A stretch of DNA of 5,259 nt, taken from the NCBI GenBank assembly GCA_035626235.1, contig DASPOB010000034.1, forward strand, positions 1 to 5,259, given 5' to 3'. Position 1 is the stretch's first letter, and each line of letters starts with the position of its first letter. Below are positions 1 through 5,061 of the stretch, in pieces. This stretch comes from DATFYP01 sp035626235 (lineage in GTDB: Archaea > Thermoproteota > Nitrososphaeria > Nitrososphaerales > Gagatemarchaeaceae). The translations under genes and the position numbers were made by a program. The notes under the pieces were generated by a model. The model searched no databases. It was not told the origin of the DNA and was given only the letters and a program-made list of their open reading frames with translations.

Positions 1-434
1 TCTCCCAGCCGGGCCACCGGTCTGTTCGAGCACAACGAGCCCACCGCCGCCAGGAAGCGGGCGCCGTCCTCGGCCGACCCGGTCGGCGAACCGTGGAAGA
101 CCAGGATCTCCCCGCTGTCGACGTCTCTGGCCAGCCACAGGTAGTATCTTCTTCCCTCGATGGACACGTCTGAGCCGTCGATGGCCACCTCCCTTCTGAA
201 CTTCTTGGCCTCCGCGGGAAGGCTGGTCACCATGGCAAGGTAGGCGTCCCGGGCCGCTATGTACGAGATGCCGCCGACGATCGAAGCGACCTCCCGGTAC
301 GAGAACCCGCCGCTGCAGAGTGCCGCGGCCATGACCTTCTTCTCCACGGGAGCCCGGTTCCGCTGGAAGGCCCTCACCGACATCGCCCAATCGGAGAGCA
401 TCCCGAAGGCGTCGAAGGGGCGCAGGGAGGTCAT
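1..434 (-). CDS. DDE-type transposase, 3' part beyond window edge
   Basis: The first 144 residues of a transposase read leftward off the window. Residues about 42-68 (FSYREVASIVGG and on) look like a helix-turn-helix DNA-binding segment. From about residue 82 an RNase-H-like core begins: AIDGSDV carries the probable first catalytic Asp (D86), and the following strand pair, YYLWLARDVDSGEILVF (97-113), is the typical 'W-A-x-D-x-x-S/T-G-E-I-L' pattern of IS6/IS240-like DDE domains. The second Asp and the Glu would lie outside the window, so activity cannot be judged. The ATG at 434 is chosen because the domain begins soon after it; no clear Shine-Dalgarno sequence precedes it. The reading frame is intact as far as it can be seen. 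The gene moves an insertion sequence by cut-and-paste or replicative transfer. The exact IS family is uncertain. Confidence 0.75.
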   Translation of the reverse strand, partial: MTSLRPFDAFGMLSDWAMSVRAFQRNRAPVEKKVMAAALCSGGFSYREVASIVGGISYIAARDAYLAMVTSLPAEAKKFRREVAIDGSDVSIEGRRYYLWLARDVDSGEILVFHGSPTGSAEDGARFLAAVGSLCSNRPVARLG

Positions 435-480
435 TGGTGTCGTTAAGCTAAGCCCGGAGAAGCAATAGGGACCGTGCTCG

Positions 481-491
481 ATTTATCTTAA
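481..491 (-). promoter_or_regulatory. Possible TATA box of the transposase gene
   Basis: On the minus strand this reads TTAAGATAAAT, an AT-rich island in GC-rich surroundings. Its centre is about 52 bases before the transposase ATG at 434, which would place transcription start near 460 and leave a leader of about 25 bases. The match to an archaeal TATA box is only fair. Confidence 0.35.
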
Positions 492-496
492 CGGAC

Positions 497-519
497 GGGT
501 TCTCTCGAGTTGACAACCC
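497..519. repeat. Small inverted repeat between transposase and protease genes
   Basis: GGGTT (497-501) pairs with AACCC (515-519) around a 13-base loop containing CTCGAG. It lies just past the stop codon of the protease gene and before the transposase promoter. It could be a weak 3' hairpin of the protease transcript or part of the insertion sequence end. There is no T-run after it on the minus strand, so a terminator is not well supported. Confidence 0.25.
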
Positions 520-549
520 CCAGGCTGCGGAGGAGGCGTCTCCGGCCGC

Positions 550-1356
550 CTAGCTGGACGAGAAGAAGACGACCAGGAACGCGACGAGGAGGGGCACGAA
601 CAGGGAAGCCCACCTGACGACGCTCCAGGAGAGGACCTTGGCTCCGTCGAGCGGGAGGACTGGGATCATGTTGAAGAGCGCGAGAAACAGGTTGATGTAG
701 ACTCCGAAGAACCCCAGAGTCTGCAGGAAACCGCCGGTGAAGAGGAAGAGGGGCACGAAGACTAGGGCCACGGCGACGTTGGTCAAGGGCCCGGCTAGCG
801 AGATCCTGCCGTTCTCCTCCTTGGTGATGTTGATCCCGGAGATGTAGGTGGCTCCCGGGGCGGCGAAGATGAATCCTATGAGAGAGGTGACCAGCGCCAG
901 CAGCAGCCCCAGCGGCCACATCCTGAACTCCGCCCAGTGGCCGTATCTCCTGGCCGCGAACTTGTGGCTCAGCTCGTGGAGGACGAACCCGGGCCCGACC
1001 GCGATCAGGGCTATGGCAGCCACCTCCGCTATGCCCGGGAGGGTGAAGGAGCTCAGCACGCCGTTGCGGACCAGCACGATGGAGAAGGCCAGCCCCAGCG
1101 AAAGGTAGGCCACGGCGATGTCCCTCACTTCGAGCACAGAGAAGGGGCTGCCGGGCTTGATCTCGGGCTGAGGCGGGTACCCGGGGCTGGAGAAGGTGTA
1201 GTTCGTCTGCGGAGGGGCGACGACTGTCCGCCTCTGGGAAAGGTCCCCCTTGCACTGGTGCGCCTCCGGGAGCCTGTGGTTCGCGCAGAAGACGCCCCCG
1301 CAGTAGTTGCAGACGAAGGGTAGGGGCTCGTCCACCCCGCAGAATTCGCATTTCAT
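550..1356 (-). CDS. AN1 zinc finger-site-2 protease (peptidase M50) fusion
   Basis: A complete 268-residue membrane metalloprotease. Residues 3-35 form a full AN1 zinc finger (C3, C6, C16, C19, C24, H27, H33, C35), with C-x2-C-x9-C-x2-C-x4-C-x2-H-x5-H-x-C spacing that binds two zinc ions in the family. A Pro-rich linker (about 47-71) follows. About six hydrophobic segments then carry the M50 signature: HELSH at 127-131 (zinc ligands and catalytic Glu), AGPLTN at 188-193, and N229-x2-P-x4-D237-G, whose Asp is the third zinc ligand. Site-2 proteases cut transmembrane segments inside the lipid bilayer, often to release regulators. The AN1 finger would sit in the cytoplasm and may select substrates or partners; that is inference. 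A GGGTGA ribosome-binding site (plus-strand 1363-1368) lies six bases before the ATG and supports this start. The gene is transcribed alone, divergent from the unknown cluster. Confidence 0.9.
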   Translation of the reverse strand: MKCEFCGVDEPLPFVCNYCGGVFCANHRLPEAHQCKGDLSQRRTVVAPPQTNYTFSSPGYPPQPEIKPGSPFSVLEVRDIAVAYLSLGLAFSIVLVRNGVLSSFTLPGIAEVAAIALIAVGPGFVLHELSHKFAARRYGHWAEFRMWPLGLLLALVTSLIGFIFAAPGATYISGINITKEENGRISLAGPLTNVAVALVFVPLFLFTGGFLQTLGFFGVYINLFLALFNMIPVLPLDGAKVLSWSVVRWASLFVPLLVAFLVVFFSSS

Positions 1357-1400
1357 CCTACTTCACCCACTAGGGATTTCAGGCCCCGCCACGGTGGCCG

Positions 1401-1411
1401 CCCTTTAAATG
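1401..1411 (-). promoter_or_regulatory. TATA box of the AN1-M50 protease gene
   Basis: The minus strand reads ATTTAAAGGG here (TTTAAA core at 1404-1409). Its centre is about 50 bases before the ATG at 1356, placing transcription start near 1380 and leaving a leader of about 24 bases that contains the GGGTGA ribosome-binding site. Confidence 0.55.
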
Positions 1412-1480
1412 ATTCTGCCGCGAATCCGGCTCCAAGACCGGGTCATGAAACCATTCGCCATCCCCGGCCGGTCCCGCTAA

Positions 1481-1520
1481 GGAAATGCAGCCTTTCCGCA
1501 TTCAAGGTGATTGAAAGCGG
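1481..1520. repeat. Nested short inverted repeats in divergent promoter region
   Basis: GGAAA (1481-1485) pairs with TTTCC (1493-1497). AATGC (1484-1488) pairs with GCATT (1498-1502). TTCAA (1501-1505) pairs with TTGAA (1511-1515) around GGTGA. The arms are short and mutually exclusive. A regulator-binding site shared by the two divergent promoters is possible, but chance is a serious alternative. Confidence 0.2.
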
Positions 1521-1646
1521 CGTCAAGCGCATAGAGTCAACTACGCCCCGGGCCATACCCACCCCGAGAAAAGACGTCAGTCGAAAGTATGGTCACTGTC
1601 ATTCCCTCAGAGAGTACTCGGAAAACAGATTCAGGGTTCGTAAACT

Positions 1647-1655
1647 CTTTAATTC
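1647..1655 (+). promoter_or_regulatory. TATA box of the three-gene cluster (leaderless start)
   Basis: CTTTAATTC has its centre about 28 bases before the ATG at 1679. That is the spacing at which archaeal transcription would begin on or next to the start codon, giving a leaderless mRNA. It favours the start at 1679 over the upstream ATG at 1589, which would place the promoter inside the coding region. Confidence 0.6.
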
Positions 1656-1678
1656 AAAATGGGGCCTCTTTCATCCCA

Positions 1679-2347
1679 ATGGCAGAGGAACTCGACCGGC
1701 CGGAAGCAAAGACATCTAACCTGATCGAAGGGCTCTTGGACATCCAGCGCCAGTACCTGGCACTGGCCAATCTCTACGAGAAGCAGAACCTCTACACGCA
1801 GAGGCTGGCGGAGCTCATAAAGGGGCTGCTTCACGAAGCAGACGCGACCATCCCCATCACCCCTCAGGTGATAGGCGAGAAGGTGACGGCCGCCTACCTG
1901 GTTTCGGACGCGGTAGTCGTGATGGTGGACCTTAACAGGCGCATGACTTCCAGGCCCCTTCAGAGTTTCCCCCCCAACGTGATAGTCACCGTGATTGAAG
2001 AGTCGACCAAGGAGCTCGGCAGGCTGATTTCGGAGAAGAGGCGTGCCGAGATGGAGAAGGTCGACTCGCTCGAGAAGGTCTTCACGGAGCTCTCGAGAGC
2101 GCAAGCTACTTCCCAACAGGCCCTGGGCGTGGGACCCCGCCCCCAGGCCCCTCAAAGCATCCCCCCAATTGCAGCTGTGCAGGGTCCCGGAGAGCGGCAA
2201 TCGGCGGAGAAGGAACGCATGAATGAGGTCGCCCAAGCTCACTCTGCTGCCGACCCGTTCTCCACCAAGGGAAGCATACCGGTGAAGCCTGAGACGAAGA
2301 AGTCAGACGAGATCCACTACGCTTTCGACGGAACCGTTGAGGGGTAG
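1679..2347 (+). CDS. Unknown helical protein with disordered tail, cluster gene 1
   Basis: A 222-residue soluble protein I do not recognise. Residues about 12-55 form a strongly helical, heptad-like stretch (leucines and Tyr/Gln/Glu-rich, e.g. GLLDIQRQYLALANLYEKQN). Residues 63-90 are another amphipathic helix, and 99-142 a helix-rich charged segment ending in a probable coiled coil (KRRAEMEKVDSLEKVFTEL). From about 143 on, the protein is rich in Pro, Gln, Ser and charged residues and is probably disordered, closing with a small aromatic motif, IHYAFDG (212-218). There are no membrane segments, Cys pairs or nucleotide-binding motifs. The ATG at 1679 is chosen from the leaderless promoter; an in-frame ATG at 1589 would add 30 unlikely residues. 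It is the first gene of the cluster and its stop codon overlaps the next start by one base. A scaffold or adaptor role is only a guess. Confidence 0.8.
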   Translation: MAEELDRPEAKTSNLIEGLLDIQRQYLALANLYEKQNLYTQRLAELIKGLLHEADATIPITPQVIGEKVTAAYLVSDAVVVMVDLNRRMTSRPLQSFPPNVIVTVIEESTKELGRLISEKRRAEMEKVDSLEKVFTELSRAQATSQQALGVGPRPQAPQSIPPIAAVQGPGERQSAEKERMNEVAQAHSAADPFSTKGSIPVKPETKKSDEIHYAFDGTVEG

Positions 2348-2904
2348 TGCCAGTGATTCCGCTCTCAAAGCAAAAACCCGCTGCTTTGAGTCCGGAGCCC
2401 AAGCATGCTCCCGAGCCCGAGACCGGCGAGAAGAAGAAACCCGTTCCGACCATACAGGGCGGGGTTAGGATGGTCTCGGGGATGGTGTGGTTCTCCTCCC
2501 TGGGCGACGTCAAGGCCTACATCCAGGGACTCCTCGACATGTACAGGTTTGAGAACGAGAAGGCGACCGAGTTCGTGGCCGCCATGTACAGGGCCCTCGC
2601 CGAGCAGGGGTCGCACGCGAAGAACGCGAACTCCTGGACGAAGGTGGGCTCGATCCTGGTGAACTCGGACGACCCCGACAGGGGGAAAATGGAGGCCGCC
2701 CTGCAGCTCCTCACCGACATGAAACCTCTCGTCGCCAGGACTGAGGAGGCGCTGACCAACTTCACCCGCCTCGAAGACATCTCCGCGCGGCCCGACTCCG
2801 CGTTCGTGCTCTGCCTGAGGTACGGCCTGCCGGAGAGGCTCATAGTAGAGGAGAACGCCAGGACGGAGAAGTTCAGCCTCACCGACGAATACGTCACCGT
2901 CTAG
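2347..2904 (+). CDS. Unknown helical protein with disordered head, cluster gene 2
   Basis: A 185-residue protein of no recognised family. The first 35 or so residues are Pro-, Lys- and Glu-rich (EPKHAPEPETGEKKKP) and probably disordered. A helical domain follows from about 50 to 145, with aromatic and acidic residues in helices such as VKAYIQGLLDMYRFENEKA and MEAALQLLTDMKPLVARTEEAL. The C-terminal 35 residues look mixed strand and loop. No catalytic motif or membrane segment is visible. The start is GTG at 2347, inside the TAGTG that ends gene 1, with GAGGGG just upstream, so translation is probably coupled to gene 1. A second GTG at 2353 is an alternative start with better ribosome-site spacing. 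The helical domain and charged linker mirror the layout of gene 1, suggesting that the products work together (inference). Confidence 0.8.
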   Translation: MPVIPLSKQKPAALSPEPKHAPEPETGEKKKPVPTIQGGVRMVSGMVWFSSLGDVKAYIQGLLDMYRFENEKATEFVAAMYRALAEQGSHAKNANSWTKVGSILVNSDDPDRGKMEAALQLLTDMKPLVARTEEALTNFTRLEDISARPDSAFVLCLRYGLPERLIVEENARTEKFSLTDEYVTV

Positions 2905-2920
2905 CGGAGCAGGGGCTCCG
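2905..2920 (+). repeat. Perfect intercistronic hairpin between cluster genes 2 and 3
   Basis: CGGAGC (2905-2910) and GCTCCG (2915-2920) form a perfect 6-bp GC-rich stem with the four-base loop AGGG, beginning at the first base after the gene 2 stop. No T-run follows, so it is not a typical terminator. It could protect the upstream mRNA end, mark a processing site or tune translation of gene 3. Confidence 0.5.
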
Positions 2921-2944
2921 GTGCCTCGTTGAGATTGGAGATGC

Positions 2945-3373
2945 ATGCCCGTGCCAAAGAGTTATGAACCCACGGCCGTTAGTCGGGCTGTGGTCGAAGT
3001 CGTCGTCGCCCTCGAGAAGGTCGAGGGGGTCCGCCTCTCGGACAAGGCAGACGCGGACGCGAAGTCGGAGTACAAGCTCGCGGTGTCCATGTCCGAGAAG
3101 AAGAGGGTGCCAGGGGAGCTCACGCTGAACTTCACGCTGGACCTGACCTGCCAGCCCCAAATAGCGAAGCTCACCATCGTGGGGACGGTCAGGCTCGGCG
3201 GCCAGGAGGAGGAGGTGACGGAGCTGATCACCCCCGGAGAGGAGAGGACCCCTCCCAAGGTGGTCGAGCTCATCTACGAGCGCACCTACGGGCTTCTGTA
3301 CGTCCTTGCCGGGGGCCTCAAGGTGCCCCTTCCGAAGCCGAACCTGCTCAAGAAGCGGAATATGTCGGCCTAG
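2945..3373 (+). CDS. Unknown small strand-rich protein, SecB-like topology possible, cluster gene 3
   Basis: A 142-residue protein with no certain family. An N-terminal helix (about 9-25, SRAVVEVVVALEKV) is followed by alternating strands (43-50, 58-68, 74-84, 88-95). Next come a helix (105-123, KVVELIYERTYGLLYVLAGG) and a Pro-rich end, VPLPKPNLL (127-135). Several strands, then a long helix holding Tyr and Arg, then a 'P-x-L-x-x-P-N' tail resembles the ending of SecB-type export chaperones. The similarity is one of pattern, not clear sequence, and is inference. The ATG at 2945 has GGAG four bases upstream; an out-of-frame ATG at 2941 is ignored. It lies 40 bases after gene 2, behind a hairpin, and is probably co-transcribed with it. 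There is one Cys (69) and no metal site. Confidence 0.8.
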   Translation: MPVPKSYEPTAVSRAVVEVVVALEKVEGVRLSDKADADAKSEYKLAVSMSEKKRVPGELTLNFTLDLTCQPQIAKLTIVGTVRLGGQEEEVTELITPGEERTPPKVVELIYERTYGLLYVLAGGLKVPLPKPNLLKKRNMSA

Positions 3374-3398
3374 CGAACAAGCGCCCGATGGAAATCGT

Positions 3399-3408
3399 CC
3401 TTCGAAGG
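3399..3408. promoter_or_regulatory. Palindrome upstream of the DUF996 promoter
   Basis: CCTTCGAAGG is a perfect 10-bp palindrome centred about 33 bases before the TATA box of the DUF996 gene. This is a typical position for an archaeal activator or repressor site. A 10-bp palindrome can occur by chance, so the call is tentative. Confidence 0.25.
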
Positions 3409-3431
3409 CCACTCGGGACCTTGGCCCTCAG

Positions 3432-3440
3432 GCTTAATAA
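3432..3440 (+). promoter_or_regulatory. TATA box of the DUF996 gene (leaderless start)
   Basis: GCTTAATAA has its centre about 26 bases before the ATG at 3463, consistent with a leaderless transcript. This shows that the gene can be expressed independently of the upstream cluster and rules against the in-frame ATG at 3388, which lies upstream of the box. Confidence 0.6.
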
Positions 3441-3462
3441 CGAACCTGGCCGAAAAGGACCG

Positions 3463-4071
3463 ATGCCTTCCCTGAACGATGTGAAAACATTAGGGGGCAT
3501 AGGTTCACTTCTCACGCTGCTGGCGATCATCCCAGTGGCGGGAGGAGTCCTGTCCATCATCGGGCTCATACTGATCCTTGTCGCAGTCAAGTACGCCTCT
3601 GACATACTCGGAGACTCCAAGGTCTTCACCAACATGCTCTACGCGGTCATCCTCGGAATCATCGGGCTCGTGGTCGGCGTCGTGGCGGTGGCCTCGGCGG
3701 TAGCGGGCATCCTCGGGCTCGGCTTCCTGTCGGGCTCCTTCGCCATGGGGGCCGCCCCTCCGGCGGTTCCGGCCGGAGACGTCCTGAGCCTGATCGGCAC
3801 CGTCCTCATCGGTCTCGTCGCCATATGGATCTGCTTCCTGGTATCGGCCATCTTCCTCAGAAGGAGCTACGGGGAGCTCGGAAGACGGCTGAACGTAGGG
3901 CTCTTCGGGACTGCAGCGCTGATCTACCTCATCGGCGCGGCGCTAACGATCGTGCTGGTCGGGGTCGTCATCATCTACATCGCCGAGATCATGTTCCTGG
4001 TCGCGTTCTTCTCGATCAACACGTCGATGCCTCTTCAGCCACCAGCCCAGCCGGCTCAGCCCTCGACGTAG
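3463..4071 (+). CDS. DUF996 family integral membrane protein
   Basis: A 202-residue membrane protein matching the archaeal DUF996 family by its landmarks. LGGIGSLL (10-17) begins the first helix, and the pattern P-V-A-G-G-V-L-S-I-I-G-L-I-L runs across 24-37. It is closed by AVKYASDILGD (41-51). The second half carries an Ile/Trp-rich helix, SAIFLRRSY (128-136), then YLIGAALTIVLVGVVIIYIAEI (155-176) and FFSIN (182-186). Hydrophobic segments are near 13-43, 58-89, 106-132 and 147-183, giving about five or six membrane passes. The tail (189-202) is Pro/Gln-rich. The biochemical role of the family is unknown. The start at 3463 is set by the leaderless promoter and the usual family N-terminus; the frame stays open 25 codons upstream, but that stretch is not membrane-like and precedes the promoter. 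Confidence 0.88.
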   Translation: MPSLNDVKTLGGIGSLLTLLAIIPVAGGVLSIIGLILILVAVKYASDILGDSKVFTNMLYAVILGIIGLVVGVVAVASAVAGILGLGFLSGSFAMGAAPPAVPAGDVLSLIGTVLIGLVAIWICFLVSAIFLRRSYGELGRRLNVGLFGTAALIYLIGAALTIVLVGVVIIYIAEIMFLVAFFSINTSMPLQPPAQPAQPST

Positions 4072-4099
4072 CGGGAGTCTGAGCCGTCCGCTCTTTTTT
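4070..4099 (+). terminator. Hairpin and T-run terminator after DUF996 gene
   Basis: AGCGG (4070-4074, overlapping the stop codon) pairs with CCGCT (4088-4092), and the stem is followed at once by CTTTTTT (4093-4099). Archaeal RNA polymerase terminates at such T-runs. It lies between two convergent genes, where a terminator is expected. Confidence 0.6.
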
Positions 4100-4131
4100 C
4101 CGGTCCATCAAGGCCAGAGACGAGCCCTGAA

Positions 4132-4533
4132 TCAGTCTCCGAGCCAAATCGTTTCATCCAGTCCCCTGAAGTGCGGGTCTCCGGTGATCACCCTGGCACC
4201 GACGACCCTCGCCGTGGCAAGGACAAAAGCGTCTCCGAGGCCTGGACCTCCGGTTCTCCCCCAGTGGGCCTTCGTCGAGAGCTCTGTCGCGCACTTTGCG
4301 GCCACCACGGAAAGCTCGATGTCAATCGGATAGATTTCCGTCGCTTCAGAAATCCCCCGAAGCCATGCTGCTATGACGCCCGGGTCCACACCCTCCCTGA
4401 GGTACTTCCTCGCCAATTCCGCGAGGACAATGCTCGGCGTAAAGGCGTCGATGGCTTCCTCCAGCTGCGCTTTGGCCTTCTTCCCCGCGGCGCTGAGCTT
4501 TAGGATTTCGACCCATGCCCAAGAGTCAACCAC
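4132..4533 (-). CDS. vapC: PIN-domain ribonuclease toxin (VapC family)
   Basis: A complete 133-residue PIN-domain protein, of normal size for VapC. The four conserved acidic residues are all present: D3 (VDSWAWVEIL), E39 (PSIVLAELARKY), D101 (GLGDAFVLATARVVGA) and D119 (VITGDPHF). In the family they coordinate Mg/Mn for single-stranded RNA cleavage, often of tRNA or rRNA. The N-terminus is short: translation probably starts at GTG 4533, since the typical 'x-I-V-V-D-S' strand would otherwise begin at a non-start codon. AAGGAGGAGG lies upstream (plus-strand 4549-4558) but 15 bases from the GTG, which is longer than ideal. The start overlaps the end of the antitoxin gene by eight bases, so translation is probably coupled. 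Nothing suggests inactivation. Confidence 0.92.
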   Translation of the reverse strand: MVDSWAWVEILKLSAAGKKAKAQLEEAIDAFTPSIVLAELARKYLREGVDPGVIAAWLRGISEATEIYPIDIELSVVAAKCATELSTKAHWGRTGGPGLGDAFVLATARVVGARVITGDPHFRGLDETIWLGD

Positions 4534-4744
4534 TATCTTCGAGGCGGTCCTCCTCCTTGAACGTCCTGCCCCTCTCCCTGTCAGTCCCGGCGATGGCGTC
4601 CAAGACTTCCTTCCTCCGACGCCTTACCAAGGCATCGATTGTTTCGTCCATGCTCCCTGTCCCGAGGCTTCGCTGGAGCGCCGCAAGTCTTCTAACGGTC
4701 TCCTTCGAGACCTTGACCGTCGTGGATTCGCCCATCTGGTTCAT
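4526..4744 (-). CDS. vapB: Ribbon-helix-helix antitoxin (VapB family)
   Basis: A 72-residue protein, the partner of the PIN toxin downstream. Residues 7-15 (STTVKVSKE) form the DNA-binding strand of a ribbon-helix-helix fold, followed by helix one (16-27, TVRRLAALQRSL) and helix two (31-48, starting SMDETIDALVRRRR). The charged tail (55-72, with GRTFKEEDRLED) is the expected toxin-binding part. Such antitoxins dimerise, cover the active site of VapC and repress their own operon. The ATG at 4744 is chosen because a strong TATA box lies 25 bases upstream, implying a leaderless mRNA; a second Met three codons on (4735) is a possible alternative. An in-frame ATG at 4792 lies upstream of the promoter and is rejected. 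Confidence 0.85.
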   Translation of the reverse strand: MNQMGESTTVKVSKETVRRLAALQRSLGTGSMDETIDALVRRRRKEVLDAIAGTDRERGRTFKEEDRLEDSG

Positions 4745-5061
4745 CTCGGTATAACAGTATACAGGTATATAACCCCCTTTCGCCTGCTTCAACTGACCGT
4801 AGAGCCCTGAGCCGGCCCAGTCGGACCCAAAGGACTTAGCGTGCAGGTTTGGGCTCGAAAGGCATCCCCGCTTCCGACGCGGCCCGGGCCCGGACCCGTC
4901 ATGTGCTCCATCCCAGCCCGGGCACGAAATCAGAGCCAGAATACACTCTGTTCGACCGGATTAGTCCGACTCGCGCTCTAATCGCGCTGGACTTGACCCG
5001 GCACGCGGAATCCCTTGCAGATACATTGAAAAGCGCGGAAAGGCGACCGGGGCAGCAGCCG
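4745..5061. other. Intergenic stretch between vapBC and the reductase-like gene
   Basis: Apart from the vapBC promoter, this 317-base stretch has no convincing gene. It holds two copies of the palindrome GCCCGGGC (4882-4889 and 4916-4923) and an inverted repeat, GATTAG/CTAATC (4959-4964, 4978-4983). The plus-strand frame of the reductase-like gene stays open back to a stop at 4837-4839 but contains no ATG and has an unlikely composition. No tRNA fold could be drawn around the TTCGACC at 4951. Confidence 0.5.
4748..4774 (-). promoter_or_regulatory. vapBC promoter with operator-like repeats
   Basis: The minus strand carries a strong TATA box, GTTATATACC (plus 4765-4774), about 25 bases before the vapB start. 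GTTATA occurs twice, at plus 4768-4773 and 4750-4755, an 18-base repeat spacing. The 6-bp palindrome GTATAC (4757-4762) lies between. The repeats cover both the TATA box and the start site, so bound VapB/VapBC would block transcription. The promoter call is firm; the operator call is inferred from position. Confidence 0.6.

Larger units (their letters stand above)
1357..1678. other. Divergent intergenic region without a convincing gene
   Basis: About 320 bases separate the protease gene from the plus-strand cluster. They hold the protease promoter (near 1406), the cluster promoter (near 1651) and some short inverted repeats around 1481-1520. An open frame extends the first cluster gene upstream to an ATG at 1589, and another frame is open from 1507. 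Neither shows a ribosome-binding site or a plausible protein composition. No tRNA or other RNA gene was seen. Confidence 0.6.

Noticed and set aside
488..1351. A 287-residue open frame on the minus strand, overlapping the protease gene
   Set aside because: It is a shifted frame of the protease gene with an Arg/Pro/Gly-rich composition and no domain. The M50 frame holds all expected motifs.
1507..1719. A 70-codon open frame in the divergent intergenic region
   Set aside because: It starts with GTG, has no ribosome-binding site, overlaps the true start of cluster gene 1 and has a random-looking composition.
2106..3412. Several open frames of 100-190 codons on the minus strand opposite the three-gene cluster
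   Set aside because: They are antisense shadows caused by high GC at third codon positions, rich in Arg, Pro, Gly and Ser, with no promoters or motifs.
4171..4810. Plus-strand open frames opposite vapBC
   Set aside because: They overlap two well-supported minus-strand genes and show no protein family features.
4882..4990. A possible tRNA suggested by TTCGACC and GCCCGGGC arms
   Set aside because: The bases flanking TTCGACC do not pair into a T stem, and the GCCCGGGC arms are too close together for an acceptor stem.
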